From the NCBI GenBank assembly GCA_903813345.2, contig CAIIXF020000001.1, positions 14,033,915 through 14,097,914 on the forward strand: a stretch of 64,000 nt of DNA, in the 5' to 3' direction. Every line of letters begins with the position of its first letter. Position 1 is the first letter of the stretch. Positions 24,801 through 39,800 of this stretch are shown one piece after another. The translations under genes were made by a program, and so were the position numbers. This DNA is from Owenia fusiformis (Eukaryota > Annelida > Polychaeta > Sabellida > Oweniidae). Under the pieces are notes generated by a model. That model was not told the DNA's origin and did no database searches. It saw only the letters and a list, made by a program, of their open reading frames with translations.

Positions 24801-27800
24801 AACGGTCGGACGAACGCACGCAAGAATGGAAGGTCAGAAGAACAAACAAGCCAATGAAATATATGTGTCCTCAGAAATTCCTTGGAACATAGAATTATAT
24901 AGAATTTACATTTAACTGTCCAAATGTACAAAGTCTGTTTACACATTTAAGAATTTTATTTTATGACAACACTGACAGATGGATCAAACTGCCTGAAGTT
25001 GCAGAAGAAATAGTTGCGATGTTGCCATTGATATGTTATAATGGTATTAAAACGTTTTTGGCACGTTCGTGTACGTTCATATAAGGAAACTCAATATCTT
25101 CATGGAATAATAATGAAGCTTTCCTCGCGATCGAAGCGGGACCTCCTCATGTTTTCAGCGGGACCTCCTCATGTTTTCAGCGGGGCCACTGAAACACCTT
25201 TAATGATGTATTTCGACCCCCATAGCAGACGTAATTGCACAGTTACTTATCAATACAGACCATATTGATCCAATATGTATTATGGTGTATGTAAATCGTA
25301 TTTATTGCCTTTATTTTAACGATAAAAGTAATATATGAACAGTAAATTATGCAAACGTGCATGTTGACGCCCCTCTTTTCAATGCCAGTGAAGAAGAATC
25401 ATTTTTTATGTCATTGTTTGTCAAATGTTTCTGTTTTTAAAGTATTGCTGGAGTATGGAAGAACAGTAATAAGTATTTTCACCCTTTTGGTCCATTTTCC
25501 AAAGTGATGCAAATAAATAGGACTATGCTCGCGATTTCAGCGGGAACTTGCTCGCGACTTTGAAATCATAGCGGGGCTTTGGATACTACCCGTGATATAT
25601 ACCCATCTAGTTACCAAGAAGAAGTCCCAAATCCCCCTCTTTCAGTGTTAATTTTGCAATTGTGCTGGCCGAATGCCGATCTAATTATTTTCAAAGAAAT
25701 TAATTCAATCTGAAGTTTGAATATTCCGGGAAAGTCCTCCTGTTATCTGATTGGCAGTTGAATTTGTTTATCATAAACCTGATTGGCTCCCTGGTTCGAG
25801 GCGCTTGTGGGTGCTTGTTTGACTCAATGGGGATTCCCCTCGATAGCCGAGGAATCGATTATGTTTAATTCTGGAGTTTGGCTGTTCTGTTGGCAATAAT
25901 ATACCCAAAAGTTGTTCTCAAGATATATCCATGGTATGTGAGATATTATATGAGCAATAACAATAGGACATCATTGATTGTCTGGGGGAGAAACCTATTG
26001 CATAATGCATCTTTAATACCCAATCTAAAAAACAATGGGCATCATATTCTATTGTAACACTAATTAGGTGTAAACAGACTCGGGTATGTGATATTTGATA
26101 TTCATTGTAGATCAAATATGAGTTGAAGGTGAAAATTCAAGTAATCAAGCATTTTATATATCATGGCATCTCAAGACTAAGAGGAAGAGAGATGACTTAT
26201 TGTGAGAGTCTTAGATAATATTTATATTTCCCTTGGGATATACCCAATATCCAAAACCTCCCAAAACATAATCTTCATGTATGAAATATTTAGTTTCACA
26301 TACTTTCATCAAGGTCAGGATCAACATTCTGTTTCACAACAAACTTGTTCTGTATGGTGGACTCTTCCACATCTACCTAAAATAAACCATTTACATAATA
26401 ACATGTCATTACCTGATTACATGCAGGCACTATTTTGTGGGCTCCCAATATTCATGCTAATTCGTTCATATATAAGTGATAAATAAGTTGGATTGTACGA
26501 AGGTATCTTTTTTTCTGCCTCATTTTTGCAGTCATTCTCTTTTAAAATAGACAAAGTTGCAAAAAGTGCCCAAATATTGTAAAGTCGGTGTGAATTATCA
26601 GCATGGGCTCCAATAAAATGTATAAAAGCATTTATTCAGATGTATGTCCCAAAATGTTTGGCAAATGGACAAACATATATTGTGTGATACAATTGGGAGA
26701 TTAGACTACAAAAAGTGACATGAGTGTTAAAGTTCCTTTATTGAATATACAGTACTATTAATTCAAAATATAGGAATGTCTATGACATTCCTAATCCTAT
26801 AGGTTATCATTGTATGGTGTAACATCGGTACAAGTGTTCATTATAATTTCAAGTCAATCTAGTCACAACTTTATGAATTAATGCTAAGTCATTCAATTTT
26901 TGTTTCCATGGTAACATATTATTTATACATGAATTACAGATTTTAAGTATCATCATAATGGAACAATATGATGCAAGTTATTTGACCAAATACCAAATGA
27001 GCTGATGTTGGTGTTAATTTCATTATGTAATATATCAAGATGAATGTTAAGACATCATTACATTTCTGAAATCTGTTAATTAATGTATATTTATAACCAT
27101 CTTATATAATGTAAAAATTGTACAAATGTTTCAATTAAGTAAATAAAGTTCTAAAAATGTAAATCTTTGGTCAATGAGAATGAACAAATGTATGAGAAAG
27201 AAATACTGATACTCACGATCCTATGAATAAGATCAGCAATTCTGTGTAGGTCTTCAGTGAATTTCTCACCTATTTTCCTAAATACTTCTAACCTGACCTT
27301 CTGCTGCCTACACACATCACCAATATAGGTGGCATTGTATGCAGTCTGGAAAATATACGTAGAAATATGAGTCATTATTATTGGACTGTAACTAAAGCTG
27401 TTGAAGCGCAGCCGAATATCCTTCAAGAAATTTGATTCTTCAAAATTCCACCCATGATATAAACGTCTTTGGTTGCGGTGCATCAGTGCTCTCCCATGTT
27501 CGGTAGGTTTGCAGCTAAACCATTATGAAGATGGTAAGATGTACAAGAGAACCTTCTTAAAATTAAGAATTCGTAAAGTCCATTGTTCTTTATCTATGAG
27601 GTCATTATATCCATGGTTACAACAATTGATTTACGATTTCGTAACTTTACGAAGTTTCTGTTAATGACCCCTTTGTTATAGGTCCAACAAGCACATTTGT
27701 CAGGGACTGCTTACAAAGAGTAAGCCACGGGGAGTCAAACCCAATTTGTTGACAATTCCTTGCCAAATCTATGAATGTCAGTGATGCCACACAGTGATCA

Positions 27801-30800
27801 GTTTGGTGGAAATGATGCATGTTTAGGGAACAGACACTGGATAAATTCTGTGAGAACATTCCCACATGTTTTCACTGTAAGGGTTTCAAGTCAATCTCGA
27901 TCATTGCTATATGTACTATAAAATAAAAATTTTACAGACACTGCATATACCTAGAAATTACTATTGTGACAACAATTTGTCATATTTTTTAGTGGTGACA
28001 AAATAAACTAAAATGTATTCATGAAACAAATGAGATATGAAAATACAGAAGAGCTGTATACCTTATAGAGTGCTTGCCATTGGGCTATGGTTGCTTGTGA
28101 TGATGTCATTCTTGCCAAGATTCTCTGAAATATGAAAAGATTGTATGATGATACGTCTGTAATATTATACAATTTATATTTAACTTGACTTATTCACAAG
28201 AGCAGCAAATCCCAATGAATTATTACATTTTATTCCAATTTTTAATGAAGCTGATATTTGATATCAACAATCTACTTTAAATGATTGTCAACATCTCAAG
28301 ACTTTCACATTCAAACATCCATTTTGGATTTTTACAGGCACCATTAAAATTAATTTAATATCTGCTACTACTCAATACCTGTGATTGAAATACAATGTCT
28401 AATAAACTCATACTTAGAAGATATCTCAAAATTAGAGTGAATTATCTCATTTAGGTTTACATTTGGATTTTCTCCATGAAAACTTTGGCTAAAATAAAGA
28501 AGATCAACTTTTTGTAAAAATTGTGCCCATTGATACTTTTTTCAACATCAATTGCATCCTGCATTTTCTGTTTTGGAAAAATTATAATTTACTGTAAAAC
28601 CTGTTTTAGGAACACCTCTCTCTAGTGAACACAAGTGTCTAGTGAATCCCTCTTCTCAGCAAACACTGAGTTCTGTATAAAATTGGCTCTCTGTGGTGAA
28701 CACCTATCTATAGTGAACACATAATCATTTTTGTGGCTCCATAGGTGTTCAGTTCACTGTACACAGGTTTTTCTGTATGGTCAAAGATTACATTTTGAAA
28801 ATAACAAGGCTTAGTTCTCCAAAACAAGGAAAATGTATAGTGCATGTGCTGGAGCCAATGGTGTAAACTACCAGGCATGGACCCCATAAAATGGATCAAT
28901 GTGGGCGTTAGTTTAGAAACAAATTGTTGACTGATGGAATGAATGATGGACAGAGAGATAAAAGAGCCAATTCCATATGCTCACCACATGAGCCAAAAAG
29001 AGAAAAAAATTCTCACTTACAGGGATGTGTTTGACATGCTTTAGGCAGTCTTCCAGAGTTGATGTCACTTCTATATTTCTAGGGTTAGCAAAGAAAGCAA
29101 CTGCATCTTGCCTTTGTTCCAACTTGGCCATGTCCTTCAATGGCTGCATGAACCATTGCCTGTGATGACAATAGACATTAATTCGATGAGCAACAACTGA
29201 CTCTGAAATATATCATGATATACTGTACTTCTACTTAATTTGGTGCTATTTATTTTGGCAGATTCGCTGCTTTGAATATTTGGCGGCTACTTAATTTAGC
29301 GGACTTGCACTTGAACTTCAAATGATGCAATTTTATCCTTGTTGCTATCTGTTGACTTTCATTTGATTAGTAAATTGCCATTGGTTCTTTTAAAGTACTA
29401 GTAGTTGAGAATGGACATGTTGTTGTTGTTATATATTGTTTTAAATGACAAATTTGAACAAATTTTGAAAGAAAATATTCACTGGAAAATGGGGTAAATT
29501 TCATTTCATATGTGCAGAGTAATTTTCTGAACGAGGCATTAACATGACAAAATGTCACCACCTAGTTCCTCACAATATTATGAGTTCAATCTTAAAAGTC
29601 AGATTTGAATTTCTGAGAACTTGTAGATGATTTTGGAAAAATAAATTGGTCAATTTCAAGCAAGTTGAAAAAATACCTTTTTGACCCTGAGATGGTCATT
29701 GAAGGGGAAATCTCAAATCTAAAGTCAAATTTGAACTTCTGAGAACTTGTAGATGATTTTGAAAAAAAATTGGTCAATTTGAAGCAAGTTGAAAAAAGAC
29801 CTTTTTGACCTTAAAAAGGTCATTGAAGGTCAAATCTAAGGTCAGATTTGAACTTCTGATAACTTGTAGATGATTTTGGTCAATTTGAAGCAAGATGAAA
29901 AAAGACCTTTTTGACCTTGAGAATGCCATTGAAAGTCAAGTCCTTTTTGACCTTGAAAATGTCATTGAAGGTCAAATCTATAGTCAGATTTGAACTGTTG
30001 AGAACTTGTAGATGATTTTGAAAAAATTGGTCTATTTGAAGCAAGTTGAAAAAAGACCTTTTTGACCTCTTTTGACCTTGAGAAGGTCATTGAATGTCAA
30101 ATCTCAAATCTGGTCAATTTGAAGCAAGTTGAAAAAAGACCTTTTAACCTTTTGTGACCTTGAAAAAGTCATTGAAGGTCAAATCTTAAATATAAAGTAA
30201 GATTTGAACTTCTAAAAACATGTAGATGATTTTGAAAAATATTGAAGTCAGTCTAAACAGTATTTGGTAAGTTATTGGAAGTTGTAAGAATTTGTTACAG
30301 ACGCCAATCACCAACCGCCAATCACCAACCGCCAATCACCAACCACCAATTATAACCGCCATCTGCCATAAAAAAAATGGAGACCATAACAATATGTCAC
30401 AACTTTTTGGTGGTGACATAAAAATTGAGATATCTGATTAATGTTTGATTTTAATTGACAACTTAAGATGCAAACTCAAACAGTGCTCTTGTGTGTTTCT
30501 GAAAAGACATTTGCTTTTCTATAATTTCGCATACAACAAAACATAGCTCTGCAGCAATGAAAAGTGACAAATGGGATTTTTTGTTCAAGTAGTATGGTCA
30601 AATGGTGATATATTCATAGATTAAAGAATTACCCAGCTCAAAACCTAAACCAACCCTCTTCCAAGAACACAGCCCCTTAACTTCAAGATATGAAAAATGA
30701 AGGATTGATTATTTGCAAACCTCAACATCTTGGATCCTATGATAGACTTGCATCTGTTCATGATGCGGAACAGGCTAAGGCCTTCCTTTCCACTTGAGGC

Positions 30801-33800
30801 ACCAGACTTGTAACCTGAAGGGTGATTCCTTTGTTGAAAGATCTGTAGTGCGCTAAAACAGAATAACAAAAATTATTTAAAGATGTTTTGAAACACAAAA
30901 GTTATTCTACACATTTTTTTTGTTTTAGATATTTTGGGAAGAGAGCCAACTGAATTGGGACAATAAATTAATAATTGAGAAAACCTCAATTGAGAGGCCT
31001 TATCTTAAAGGTGATCGAAAGATTTGTCCACCATGGGGAGCATGCTATTTTTCATAAAAACTTTAAGACAACTAATTTTGAATAAATTCATATAAATCCA
31101 TAATTTTGAATTCAACTCTGAGTGACCACACATATAACCTTTCAAGTAGATCTTTTATGACAACTAATGAACAAAACAGCATCGGCAAGTAAAATTTGAT
31201 CAAAATCTGAACACCTGTATTTTCCTGGAAAATGGTGGCCAGAATCAATCTTGTTTCTTAAGTTTTTGATTAGAGGTCCTAACAATATATTTCAGTGGTC
31301 TCAAAAGTGATGCTTTATATGGTTCTCTCAAGTCAAGCACATGTTACAGGCAGATGAATGCTGACTGTTATAGGTCCTATGCAAATAAATGTAAGATATT
31401 GTTATAGACAATATTTCTATATTTCAGTCATCAAAAACTATATTTTCTCTACACGAAAAATGTTGGATAGTTTTTTTACTCCGTTTATGAAAAAGTGGCC
31501 ATTTTGATTTGAGTGGCCATATTGGAAATTCCTTTAATCTTATTTTATGATGAATTATAGATTCTGTAAGGACCCTTGATAGCAAGTTGCTACTACATCC
31601 CAGCTGGGTTCGATTCCCACTCAGGTCATCGAATTTAGCACACTTTCTTTCAATTTCTTTATCTGGCTTGTTAGACCTATGCTCGCAGTCGTTAGTTATT
31701 TATTCCCCTAGGCGCCCTCGGGTCATTACACATTAAAATGCATCCATATGCCTTTATTTATGGATCTGTCATCTGTCTAGTCATGAAATAAAGCCGGAAT
31801 TGCAGAAATGTTAATAATATTTTGAGCTATCTTGAGATTTAATAATCTTTAAAATTGAACCCTTCAATGACCGTATCATGTTCCACGTAGGAGAGCCTAG
31901 GAGGGTAGGTGGGTATGAGGTAGGAGGTTTTTTATACAAAGCCAATAGCTCATACCATCCCAGATGCGAGTAGAAATAATCTTGATTTACGTCATTAAAA
32001 ATTCATAATTCAGTCAAACTGATGTCATATTTGGAATCTACATGTAAAATTACATTTAGAAATGTGGTTTTGAAAAGAGTTTATCAACTTTGAAAATTTA
32101 ATTTTCTTTGAAAATGTGACTTCTAGGTCGGGGAGATTCCCCATAGATCCCATGTTGTGAAACCACAATAAGTGAAATATCTTTTTTTGTGTTGGGCAGA
32201 TAATATTTTCTTTTACTGGACATATTTTAATTTGTTTATCTATCAGATACATAAGGGTAATATGAAAATCGAACCACTAAAACTGATGCATATTCAAGTT
32301 TAAGGGAATTTTGTAATACCCTGCCATGTTAATTCCCCCGAATCAGCCACCTGGTGGCGAAACTGGTAACTACCTACTCGCATCTGAGTAATTCTAGTAT
32401 ACCTCATATCAATTCTTGTATACCTCATACCTATAATTCTAGTATGATACAGGCCTGTCAACTTGGGAACACCTAACATGAGTGACTTGGAAATGTTGAA
32501 CACCTCCCCTCAAAATGTGGACACCTTGGTCCAAATCTGAACACCTTGATCCAAATTTTGAACACCTTGGTTTAAATTTTATTACATCTTGCCAAATTTT
32601 GAACACCTCAAATTTTTCGCAAATTGCGGGACAGTTGACAGGCCTGATGATACACCTGCTGCTCATGTACAGACATAGTATGTACAACAACCATTATTAT
32701 ATATAGAACACAAACTATTAGAATTTATATCATACATGTTAATTAGTTATCTAATAAATCTACGGTTAGCAAATAGAGATCTGAAATTATTTCCTTTCAT
32801 AGACTTCAACAGAAGCCTATAGTAATTGACAAAACATTGTAGCTACAGTATGTCATATGAAGTAAATGAATCAAATAGAGTATAAACACTAAAGCATGAC
32901 GGTTATGTCAAGGCGATTTGCAAAATTTTGCGGTAACGATAACAAAAAATGGCGGATGGAAAAGGCAGCATGTCCTCTTTTGCCTGTAGGCAAGATTCAA
33001 AGGTAAGATTTTCTTGTAAACTAGTTCCATTTGGTGACGTATATATGGATGGTTATAAAGATTGAAAATCATGTGGTCTACAAGAAGCAGAATATAAGCT
33101 GTAAACCTACTGACTGAGACATCCAAGTTCATAATTTTTAGTATTTTTGTAGATACAGCAGCAATGCCAAATCATAGCAAATCTCATCGAACAGCCACGG
33201 CTGATATTCTTAAAAATGGCAACTCAGTGGCCAAATTGCCAGAAAAATGTGTAACATGCTTCTAATTAATTACAGATAAAATTTCAATAAAATCACTCCT
33301 TTATAGTTATAGCAAAAAAACATAAACAAACACATGTAAAAACATTAACAATGGTGACCATTTTTCAAAAGGCGCTCACTGGCCAAATTGTCATGTAAAA
33401 GTGTAATATGCTTTTTAGAAGTCACATACAAAATTTCAACAAAATCGCTTCGCTATTTTTCGAATTACAGTAAAAAATGTACAATACAGTATGTACACTC
33501 ATAAAATTGAGGACTATTTTGAAAAATGGCTGCCTACGAGCCAAATTCAGTCAACTACTTTTCCAGTTACTGCAAAAATCGTAAAATAGTCTATAATGAC
33601 CACCACTATTCAAGATGGCCATCATGTTTTTTTTAAAATAATTCAATTTTAAACTTTATTCATATGTTTAACATTTTTTTTAAACATATTAATAGTGACC
33701 TAAAAGTGACACTAAAATGGTGGCCATTTTGGAACTGGCAGCCATTTTGTTTAGGCAGCCATTAGTTTAATATATATACGATATTGGGCCAACAGTATTT

Positions 33801-36800
33801 GAGTTATTGCCCTGACAGAATGTACAGATGGATGTCATTTGTTGCTGCTGCATCAGTGTCTTCATTTGTTGTCTTATTTCTTCTTTATTGTCTTCTTTTT
33901 TATCTTGATTTGCTTACATTTGATCGTGATGTTAATATCTTTCCTTCAGTGCAGCGGATGGACGGAGCCCTTTCTTATATCCAACTGAACTATGTTCAAT
34001 GGGATAATAAAAAAGGATTCAATTTCAGAAGTGAGAATGAACATGTGTGGAATCTGAACCAAAAATTACGAAGACAACAACTGTTGAAGACAGCTGTTGA
34101 AAAGATATGTGCCAGATATGTATAAGAGAAAATAGATGATAAAATAGATACGACTGAACAAAGTGAGACAAACTGGATCAAGAATCGATTAGATCGATAA
34201 TTAACAAATCACCGACTATCCATGTTCAAACATACATTTACAAAATAATAAAATTCAAAGATATCATCTTTCTCGAGAGAGCAACTTGATGTGGCCATGG
34301 AAAGGATGAATATAAAAAGTCATCGGGACTGACACATTCACTAATATATTATAGAAAAGCCAAAATACAAACAATACCATTAAACCAATATAGGATGGTA
34401 CTTGTATTTAAACATAGCATCAACTGACTCAATAAACAGTTTAATTAACGAAAGATGCTAATATGAATAGCGCCTCAGCAAGCAATTGTGTTAATAGTAC
34501 AATTATTACTTACATGGATATGTGCAATAACACAAACATAACTGGTGACAAGGAAGAGGAGATCAAATGTTTGGGGGTTGCACCCATACACCCTTCAGTC
34601 TTGATTATTTACATAATTGTGAATATTGTTTTCCATTTAACAGCCACATTCTCGAATGGACTATTTCTCCTAGTTATGTGCAAGAAAAAGATGAAATTAT
34701 CACCAACTGGTATATTAGTGATGAATTTGACAATCGCAGACTTATTCAATGGACTAATTCTAGTTCCAATGATGATGTACACTCGATATTTTGTTCCACT
34801 CTATGACCAGTGGGGAATTCTGTATGATAAAGAAGAGACACAAAGAGCTCTCTGCTTTGTGCCTTTACTACTTGGAACAATTACTTATGTTGTATCTTTT
34901 ACCCTTCTTGCAGCCATTTCCCTAGAGAGGTTTGTTGGAATGATGCTTTATAAGTCGCTGGATAAAAAAAGAGCTAAAATCAAAGCAATTTTTGGAGGTA
35001 TAATAATATGGATATATGTGTCTGTACTATTGATAGCATTGTTTCCAAAATCCTTTAAGTATGAACAAAATCTGGGTTGTCATTTAACATTAAGTGTATC
35101 CTCCTCCCTAAGAGATATCTTGAAACCACATTTAGTCATTCCATTGATTCTTTGTATTATTTTCTACACTGCTATATTCTTTACTATCAAAAAGCATAGG
35201 AGGACTGTAAACATTGAAACACATAATAATCCAGTAAACAACATGACTCATATTCATGAGGCAAGATGGGTGATGACCATTTTCCTGGTTATTGTTGTTT
35301 TCTGTGGTACATGGGTTCCATATTATATAGCAACTGCATACATAGATCATGAGGAATGTATGGTTTCTTGGAAAAAGAATGTATTGTACAGTACGTCAAC
35401 TCTTGCCCATATAAGCTCTGTAATAAACCCATGGATTTATACATACAGGCATGCTGTCTATAGGAAACAAGTCAGAAAATATGTACAAAAAATAAGACAG
35501 TTTAAATGTTGCACAACACAAGACTCATAATTATTAAAATATAGCTGCACGCTAGGTTTCTTTACAGTTTTTGATCCTTTACCTTTGGCATTTGTGCTTG
35601 GATATTTGAAGCTTCAAAATATCCTAGCTTTGTATTGTTAAATGATATATACACACACTGTGCTCAATGGCTATGTGGCTGATTAATTTAGAAGCACTTG
35701 TTGGTTGCATAAAAACAAATGATCGAATGTTTGTATTATATTTGGACCAGATTCTCTTACCAGTACTATAAGGGGTCTTTGTAATTGATGTATTATGCTG
35801 ATGTCATCAAATATCACCCAACGAATACATGGGTTTATAGTCAGACGTCATAATAAGAACAAGAAGTCTTCTGATTACGATAATCAGATTCTAATAGTAA
35901 GGTCATTCAAATTTGGCTGACAAGTCGCAGAAAGGTTGTGCACATTTTTTTGGCTAACATTATGCATGGGCTTTTAATAAGAAAGCCCATGCATAATGTT
36001 AAAACAAAAGTTATGCCTCATTTTATAGCTATCCTTGTGTTGTGTAAATAAGCTACACTATACTCAAAGTTCTCCTACATTTTTAATAAAAACAATGTTA
36101 TCTAGACCTAGCATTCTTTTAATTCAACCAACATTCCCATTGCAGCAGTTATCCAGAACGGTGGAGCAATGATTAAGTACATCACCTATTTATTATGTCT
36201 GGTCTGTTGATACCATGTAACATCTGCAAAACTAAGACTGAGTGATCTTTATGGTACCCACAAAAACTTTAGACCATCCTCTAAAACATATGAGAATATT
36301 ACCCCATAAATTCAAGTAATTAATGAGATATAGCTTGTTGCAAGGGTTCAATTTTTGAACAACCTGTATTACAGTTTTTCTTTATTAACCATGCTTAGCT
36401 GTCTAAGATAGCATGGCTATTCTGTATTCTGATTGGAGGGAGAGTAATAACACTGTAACATGTCAAGCCATGTGGAATACATTATTTTTTGTTGTTTGCT
36501 CAAGTTGTTTTAAAGATGTTCAACTGTATCATCAAAATAAATCTGTGGTACAAATGTATGTTTAGTGAAGAAATAAATATATCATAATATCAAAAAAGTT
36601 GTATAAGATAGCTGTCTAAGATAGCATGGCTATTTTGTATTCTGATTGGAGGGAGAGTAATAACTAATAACACTGTCAAATGTCAAGCTATGTGGAATAC
36701 ATTATTTTTTGTTATCAAAAAGTGATATTTGTGGTAATATTAGAGTTATAAAGTGTATATGCTTCTTAAATTCAGATATGATATGACCATATATTTATTC

Positions 36801-39800
36801 TGAGAGCTTTAATTGATCTTCATAAAGCCAATAATACACAATTATATGCATGCTTTATTGATTTCCATAAAGCATTTGACTCTATTTGGCATCAAGCATT
36901 AATCTTTAAGCTATTAAAAGCAGGAATTCGAGGCAAATTGCTAAAGATCTTAGAAAACATGTATACAAAAAGTCAGTTTTGTATGAAAGATAACAAACTA
37001 AATAAAATCACTGATTTCAGACAAGCAACAATAGGCCTCCGGCAAGGGGACCCAATTTCTCCCTTGGCCTTCAATATTTTCATTAATGATTTACCCTCTT
37101 ATATTGGTTTAGATATTAGAGAATTTTCATTATAAGTTGTTTCAAAAACTTATACGTATACTTATAGTTTAAAGGGTCTTGTCGAACTAAAATCAATTCA
37201 AATTGATTTTCATAATTCGTACCAAGTGGGGCATAACTATTCCCGATATAGTCAAGCTCCATCATCAACTAGGGACTGCGAATACAATGTCCTTTGCTAG
37301 TGTCAATTATGAACACGATAAACTAAACGCTAGTTGACGGGTCCTTGTAGTGTACGATAAACAAGACCCTTTAAAGTGAATCACTACACGAACGAGTCGA
37401 TCATTTCAAAGTTCTCATGAAATTATAAGGTCAATTTTTAAGTTTTTACGTATAAAAGGGCCTTTATACACAGATTATAAACTTACAGAGTTGGATCTCC
37501 GCATAGTATATGTGTGGACCTACTGACCAGAATGGCTTATTAAAATTAATCGGCTGAATAGGCATAGTATCCAATCAAACAGCTCGACTCATTCATTAGC
37601 TGAACTAATTCTCCCTTCGTTATTTCTACAAGGTGATTCAAAACGATCATCTACAAAAAATATATTTGAGAGTAGATAAATCTGTAAAACCTGTGTGCTA
37701 TATCAGCCTATTTGATTCTAGAAAACACATATGACACAACTAAACATGCTTTACATCAAGGGGGTACGGATGGTACGCCATTGGCCCTTTTTATTACCGT
37801 CCTAGGAGATATTTCCCGACGAATTATGAAATTATGAAACACCTTGTTTATTGGGTTTATAAGTATAAGTATACATATAAGTTTTTAAAAAACTTATAAC
37901 AAAAATTCTCTAATGACTGTCCAACTTTAGGTAATGAAAAATTAAATATGCTTATGTATGTTGATGATATCGTATTAGTTCAACCTTTTATTTCATTAAC
38001 AAGATACTTTTTTAAAATCAACCAAACTTTCCTTTGTACAATTACAATATTGAGAGACCTAAACACGTTGTGTTTAGGTCGTTTTGTTCCAATGAGGTCC
38101 GGATAGATGTTTCATTTCATTCCAAACATATGATACCAAGAACAAAAAAAAGTGTCTCATGTGTTATCTAAAATAATATAGAGAAAAGTATATAAATATA
38201 TTTCAAATTATAATGTTACCATCCAAAAGATGACCATTAAATTAACGATGTGAAAATATTTCAGAATGTTTTGATGACTGGTTTAAGAGAAACACGTGTT
38301 CAAAAAGTTCACCATATCGATACCACTCTTTTGAAGATTTGCATGTCAATTAAGTGTTCACTGGACCAACATTGTCAATTTTTCAGCTCTCCAATTCTCA
38401 TCCATTATTTCCCTCCATTCACTTTGTATACTGTAGGTGGAAACATGAACTCATAGAGTAGACATCATGCATATTAATAATTAGAGTAATCTTATATCAA
38501 TCTATTGGTAAAAATTACAATGTCAAATAATTTCCTCTCACCGACCACATCAGAAGCTTAACTAGGAATTAGCAAAATTTTGTTGATATACAATACAAAG
38601 TTACTGCTACAGTTAAGATTTCAATAAAGTAATAAAGAAGGATTTTAGTTCTACAAGTGCATATAAACATGAATGAGATGTGAGAAAAATAAAAAGGACA
38701 AGAACAATTGAAGTCTCGGCTGTCATCTGGAGAAGATATATAAAACAATCACGTTCAAAGATTCCACCTCTAGAGAGAAATTAGGTGTAGCCATTGACAG
38801 AATAAAAGCCACGAAAGACTGACACTACTGATATATTATGGAAAAGCATGAAAACAAACAATAGCACAAACACAAATATAGAATGATACTTGTATTAAAC
38901 AGTTCAACAACTGACTGAATAAACAGTTTATGAAAAACACAGATATGAAAGGCGCACCAACTGATGTAATATGGAATACAAGCATTTGTGTTAACAGTAC
39001 AATTACCAATATGAATTTGTGCAATAACACAAACATAACTGGTGACAAGGAAGACGAGATCAAATGTTTGGGGGTTGCACCCATACACCCTTCAGTTTTG
39101 ATTATTTACATAATTGTGAATATTGTTCTCCATATAACAACCACATTCTCAAATGGACTATTTCTCCTAGTTATGTGCAAGAAAAAGATGAAATTATCAC
39201 CCACTGGTATATTAGTGATGAATTTGACAATTGCAGACTTATTCACTGGATTAATTCCACTTCCAATAATGATGTACATTCGATATTTTGTTCCACTCTA
39301 TGACCAGTGGGGCATTCTACATGACAAAGAAGAGACACAAAGAGCTCTCTGTTTTGTGTCCTTACTACTTGGAATAATTACATATGTTGTATCTTTCTGT
39401 CTTCTTGCAGCCATATCCCTAGAGAGGTTTGTTGGAATGATGCTTTATAAGTCGCTGGATAAAAAAAGAGCTAAAATCAAAGCAATTTTTGGAGGTATAA
39501 TAATATGGATATATGTGTCTGTACTATTGATAGCATTGTTTCCAAAATCCTTTAAGTATCAACAAAATCTGGGTTGTCATTTAAGCTTAAGTCTATCCCC
39601 CTCCCTAAGAGAAATCTTGAAGTCACATTTAGTCATTCCACTAATTCTCTGTGTTATTTTCTACACTGCTATATTCTTTACTATCAAAAAGCATAGGAGG
39701 ACTGTAAACATTGAAACACATAATAATCCAGTAAACAACATGACTCATATTCATGAGGCAAGATGGGTGATGACCATTTTCCTGGTTATTGTTGTTTTCT

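Noticed and set aside
24067-24946. Several 70-170-codon frames on both strands
   Set aside because: They are translations of the 4-bp-periodic ACGA-type array, open in many frames at once because of composition. No gene.
38825-39088. Antisense frames over the GPCR 2 start
   Set aside because: Shadow of the receptor gene, with no independent coding evidence.
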